The notes under the pieces: model-generated
What the model was told of the DNA's origin: nothing
What the model saw: only the letters and a program-made list of their open reading frames with translations
Databases searched by the model: none
Program-made: the position numbers and the translations under genes
Shown here: piece after piece, positions 41,201 to 47,200 of the stretch
Numbering within the stretch: position 1 is the first letter of the stretch
Layout: each line of letters begins with the position of its first letter
Assembly (NCBI GenBank): GCA_964429385.1
Contig: CAYSBR010000002.1
Coordinates: 107,396-171,395 of the forward strand
From: UBA2377 sp964429385
GTDB lineage: Bacteria > Verrucomicrobiota > Verrucomicrobiia > Opitutales > Opitutaceae
Length of the DNA: 64,000 bases
Direction of reading: 5' to 3'

Positions 41201-44200
41201 CGTTTGACTTTAGCGTTTTTGAGGATCTGCCGTTCACGCCGGTTTTGCGGATCGGTGAAATCGAATCCACCGTGGGGGCGCCCTCCACCTTTGAATTCAC
41301 CCTCGCGCTTGGGCATCTGGCCCTCGGGGAGATTGCCCCGGTCACGATCGGGCCGATCGAAATCGGTTTTGCGGACCTCGAGGTTGGCGGTGTCACCCTC
41401 GGCGGCACGATCATCTTCGGGGGGTATCAAAACGGTGTGTTTGTGCCGTCCATCGGTGGCTCGCTGAGCCTGGGCGGCGGTTTCCAGAATGTGCAGGGCG
41501 GGGGGGGGATCACCTTGCTCGGCACTTACGATGGCGCGGCCCGCCGCCTCTCGATCAACGCCAGCTTCAGCGTGAGCTTCACGATCAACGACGTGATTGA
41601 CCTCACCGATGCGGCGCTGGACTTCAACTTGGCCTTCAGCTTCGGCGCGAGCGGTTTCACGCTCGATACGCTGGCGCTGGCCGGCGCGAATATCGGGCGC
41701 GTCGAAGTGCGCTTCGGCGATCTGTTCGTCTTCACCGCGGTGAATGTCGCCATCGACTTCAACCCTGGCCCCGACGGGTTCTTCGCAACGTTTGGTGCGC
41801 TCACCGTGGCGTTCCCCGATCTCGGCGGGCTTTCCGGGAGTGCGGGCAACTTTGGTATCCGCGCCGATTTCAGCTTCGCGGCGCTGCCGGGCTTCTTCGT
41901 TTCACTCAACCCGCCGTCGGCGGCGCTTTTCGGCTTCCCCGACTGGCTGCCGGTCACCTTCGAGACGATTACGCTGCAGTTCGCCGATATCACGAACGAC
42001 CCGCTCGACGTGGCCATCACGCTTACGGTGGAAATCGATGCGGCGACCTTCCCATTGCCAATCAGCGGCCGGGTCGAGGGCCTGACCATCGATATCGGCC
42101 TGCTGCGAGCGGGCAAATTCCCGATCACGAATCTGGATGCCTTTGTCATCGAGTTTGGTCCGATCGGCTTTGGCGGGCTTGATCTCAGCGGCATGCTGGC
42201 GCTGGGCCTCGCGGCACTCGATGCCGGCGGCAACCTCCTTGAAGGGCTTGATGCGCAGAATGACGACCTCGTAGCCCAGCGCATCCTCTTCGGCCTGATC
42301 GAGGGTTCGGTCGCGGTGCCGGGCATCGGTGGTCTCACGATCCGGCTCGGTCTCTCCGAGTTCGGTCCGCTGGTGATCTTCATCAGCGCCGAGTTCCCGA
42401 TCCTGCTTGAGCCGACCTCCGGGCTGACGCTCTTCGGGGTGCGCGGCGGCGTGCGGTTTGGCGCACAGTTCCCGTCGGTCACCGACCCGGCGACCGGGCT
42501 GCCCGATCCTGAATTGCTACGCGGTCCGGCCTTCAGCCCGTCGGGTGACATGACGGCGGCGGAGTGGCTCGATGCGTTGCGGCAGCAGGTCGCGACCATC
42601 GCGCAATCCGGTGCGACCCCTGGTCAGGTGAGCTTTGCTGATGCCTTGAGCTCACCCATGCTGATCGAGCTGGGCGCCTCACTCGGCTCCACTTATCTGC
42701 CTGGTCTCACGGCGGAGGTGGACATCATCATCAGCACCGAGGGGGCCCTGCTCATGGCGGGCTCATTGGAATATTATCTCGCCGGTGTGATGGCGGCGCC
42801 GTTCGTGCTCGGCGAGGCGAAGTTCTTCATTGATCTGCGCGAGATCGAGACCGGCAGCGTGGACATCGTCTTCCTGCTCGATGTGCCCGGCGATCCGGCG
42901 ATCCTCAGTATCAGCGGCTTCCTGAGCTTCGACATCGTCTTCGACGGCCAGGGTGACGCGATCGGCTTCAGTCTGGTGGTTGGCGGCAAGGCCGAGATCG
43001 CGGCCATCAACCTGCGGCTGACGGGCCTGCTGCGGCTGACGGTCACCACCGACCGCACGGAGATCTTCGTGGATGCATCGCTTGAATATCCTGTGCTCGG
43101 TCCGCTGAACGCACAGGGCCTGCTGGTGTTTGATTACTCCGGTGGCGGTGTGCAGGCGTGGGGTGCCTTGTCGGTCTCGTTTGCGCAGTCGGCCAATCTC
43201 GGCCCGATTGGCGTTGAGTTCGATGCGGGGCTCACGGTGCAGTTCAACGTCAGCAATTCCGAGCAGACCATTCAGTTCAATTTCGAGAACACGGGCGAAG
43301 TCATTGATGTTGTGATTCCGGCCAACAGTTTCGCGCTGTTTGTGAATGGCTTTCTTTATGTGAAAAACGGCAACGAAACGCTCTTTGCTTTCGAGGGGGT
43401 GTTTATCATCGAGATCGCGGCGGACGAGGGTCTCACGATCTTTGTCGAAGCGTCGCTGATCATCGGCGCCGCCGGCCCCAATGCGCCTCCACCGCTGCTC
43501 TCGTTCTCCGCTCTCGGTTTTCTCAAGCTCTCCACCGCCGGTCTCGCCGGCAAGATCGCCGTCTCGCTCAATACCAATTTCCCCGCCGCCATGGGCCTGG
43601 AGCTCAGCGGTTCCTTCCTCCTGGTGGTCAATACCACGGGCCAGACCGTCACCTACACCCCGCCACCGATCCCGGGCAGCCCGCAGACGCCCTCGGCGGT
43701 CACCATTCCGGGCCGGCTCACGCCCGCCTCGGCCGCCGGCGCCTACGCCCTGATCGAAGCCGAGGGTTACCTGCGCGTGCTGGGGCTCACCCTGGAGGGT
43801 TCCTTCGGCTTCGCGCTCAGCGCGGATGTGCTCCGCGTCACGGCCTCGGCGAGTCTTGACATCCGGGTGGGCAACGCCCGGCTGCTCACGCTGAGCGTGG
43901 CAGGCGGCTTCCAGATTGATTCCTCAGGCCTGGTCGCCTCGCTCAGCCTGAGCCTCGCCGCCGGCTCCAGCAGCGGGGACTACGCCTTCGGCGGCTCGCT
44001 GAGCTTCCTGCTGCAAATCAATACCACCGGTAAGCAGGTGACGCAGATCGGCAGCCTGCCGGTCAACCTGGAGGCCGGCCGCTATGCCCGCGTGATGGTG
44101 ACGGGCACGCTCACGATCCTCGGGCTCGAAATGACGGGCCAGTTCGGGATCGAGGTGGGCACGAACGGCTTCGCCATCGCGGCCGCGGCGACGCTCAACC

Positions 44201-47200
44201 TGCGCGTGCAGAATGTGACACTGTTCTCGTTCAATGTGCTCGGGGCTCTGCAATTCAACGGGCGCGGTCTGGCGGCCAAGTTTGCGATCGCGCTGGGCTC
44301 GCAGGACAGCTCCGGGATGGGCGGTTCGTTCAGCGGCAGCTTCGCCCTAGAGATCAACACCACCGGCCAGGCGGTCAGGGCCATCGCGGGGGTGACCGTG
44401 AACCTCGCGGCCGGCCGCTATGCGCGCGTGACCGCCTCCGCCACGCTGGCCATCGGCGGCTTCAATCTTGCGGGCGCCTTCGCCTTCGAGGCGGCGCCGT
44501 CCCATATCGCGGTGAGCGCCAGCCTTGCGTTTGACCTCACCGTCGGCGGCACGCGGGTCGCCTCCTTCCAGGGCCAGGCCGCGTTCGAGATTGGGACCCG
44601 GGGCATCGTGGGGCTGGTGTCCCTCAGCCTGCAGACCGGCGTCAACACCTCGACCTTCGGCTTCCGCCTCGCCGGCATCTTCCAGCTTGAGATCAACACC
44701 ACCACGGCGGCCCGGACCTTTGTCGGCGGCCGGCCGGTGCTGGATGTCTGGACCGGCGAAGTCGTGGCCGGCCAGACCGAGTCGCTCACCATCGCGGCCG
44801 GCACGGTGCGGCTCTACCTCGCCGGCGGCCTCACCACGGTCGTCAACGGCGCGGATGTGCTGACCATCCGGGGCTCCTTCGAGTTCAGCGTGCAGAATGC
44901 GTCCGTCCTCACGATCCGGGCGAATGCCTGGGTGAAGGTCGGGCCGCTGGCGATGCTGTGGGGCCTCGGGGTCTTCGAGCTCCGGTCCACGGGCATCGCC
45001 GCCGTGTTGAACCTGAGCGTGCTGGCTGGCAACCAGACCTCGACCGGCCCCGGCTTCAGCCTGACGGCGTCCTTCCAACTGGAGCTCAACACCCGTGCCA
45101 CCTCCGCAGTCCTGGCCAACGCCCGGGTGAGGCTGAACCCGACCACGGGCCTGCCCGTGCCGGGGGCGCTGGAGAATGTGACGCTCGCCGCGCGGTCGTT
45201 CGCCGTCGTGGCCACGGGCAGCCTGAGCTTCACCGCCAGCGGCGGCAGCTTCGTCCTGCAGGGACGCTTTGAGCTGAGCCTGGCCGCCAATCAGTCTCTG
45301 CTGGTTGCCGCCACCGCCGTGGCCAACCTGCAGCTCGGTGGCCGGTCGATCTTCGCTCTCTCCGTCAATGGCGGCCTCGTCATTACCAACCAGGGCATCG
45401 CCGCCTCCATCGCGGTCAACTTGCAGGCCGGGTCCACCACGAACAGCAACTATGGCTTCAACTTTGGGACCGGCGCCAGCTTCCTCCTGCAGATCAACAC
45501 CACCAGCCAGGCGGTGGCCCGCATCGGGGGCGTGGTGGTCAACCTGCCGGCCGGGCCGTATGTGCGGCTGGCCGTCAGCGGTCAGTTGCAGGTCTCCGGG
45601 CTGACCCTGGCCGGCTCGTTTGACCTCCAGCTCAGCACCACCGAGATCGCGGTGACCGCCAGCTTCACCCTGGATCTGCGGGCCGGCAACACCCGGGTGT
45701 TCACCTTCACCGGCAGCGGCGCGCTCCGCATCAACAACCAGGGCATCGCCGGGCTCATCAACCTGCAGGTGGGGGCCGGGCCGGATTCGAGCCTGGGCTT
45801 CACGGCGGTCTCGGCCCAGATCACGGTCCAGTTGCGGATCAACACCACCAACGCCGCGGTGACCAGAATCCTCAATCAGAACGTGGGGCTTGAGGCCGGT
45901 CGTTACGCCGAGGTCCGCATCACCGGCGTCATCGCCATTCTCGGGTCCGAGCTCACCGGCACCTTCAATCTCCGCGTGGGCACGGGCGGGTTCCAGATGG
46001 CCGCCTCCGCCACCCTGGAGATGGGCGTGGGCAACCTGCGGGTGATCAGGATCAGCATCTCGGGCGCCTTGCTCATCAACAGCCAGGGCATCGCCGGCCG
46101 CTTCAACGCCTCGCTGGCGGCCGGCCCCGCCTCCAGCCTCCGCTTCTCCTTCGGCGGCAACCTCAACATCCTGCTCGAGATCAACACCACCCGCCAGACG
46201 GTCACCCATATCGCCGGGGCGGCCGTCAACCTGGTCGTCCACGGCGGGGAGCGGTTCCTGCGCGTGACGGTCAGCGGCAGCCTCACCTTCGCCGGCAGCT
46301 TCACCCTGACCGGGGCCTTCGTGCTGGAGATTCTCGGGACGTTCCGCGTGGCGGTGACCGCCACGATGAATGTCGGGCCTTTCTCGAACCTCAGCGTGAA
46401 CGGCTCCCTCACCATCCGCGACGTCGGCCTCTATGGCCACCTGGAACTGAATGCCGGCGCCCGATTCACCCGCAATGCCGCGGGCTTCACCTTCGACGCC
46501 CGCCTGCGGCTCGAGATCAACACCACCTCGTCCGCCCAGAACATCTCCCAGATGACGGTGGACGAGGCCACCGGCAACATCACGAGCACCAACACCACGC
46601 GTTCGATCGCGGCCTTCACGGTGCGGGTGGTCATCTACGGCTCGCTGAGGATCAATGGCCACTCAAACCTCTTCGCCCTGCACGGCCGGGTGGAGCTCAC
46701 CTTCGGCGCCAGCCAGTTGACGGCCACCTTCGACGCCGGGCTCAATGTTTTCAACGCCCGGTTCAACGTGAACGGGTCCGCCGGGATCTACTACGGCGCC
46801 AACCCGGGGCTGGCCCTGCGGCTGCAGCTCAGCGTGGGTTCCAACAACAACACCGACCCCAGCCTGAGCGCCGGCATGTTCAGCTTCAGGGGCACGTTCA
46901 CCCTGGAACTCAACACCCGGTCGGTCGCCAGCAACGGCGTCGCCGCCAGCACGGCGCGGATCGCGGTCAGCAATTTCCGGCTCAGCGTGCTGGGCTTCAC
47001 CCTCTCCGGCAGCGTGAGCATCGGCGTGTCCGGCGGCATATTCTCCATCACGGTGCCGGCCAGCAACCCGCTCACCCTCAACCTGTGGAACTTTGTCGTG
47101 GTCAAGTTCAGCGGCTCGTTCCGCTCCAATGGCTACCTTTCGCTGACCGCCTCCGTTTACGTGCAGATCGGCCCCAACGCGCTTAACGTCAGCGGCACGC

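Noticed and set aside
44347..46662. Reverse-strand 771-codon frame opposite the LEINTT repeats
   Set aside because: Its composition simply mirrors the repeat array; no start site or family is recognisable.
43621..46920. CRISPR-like array because of regular spacing
   Set aside because: The period is 336-408 bases and the repeats are translated domains within one reading frame, not short repeats with unique spacers.
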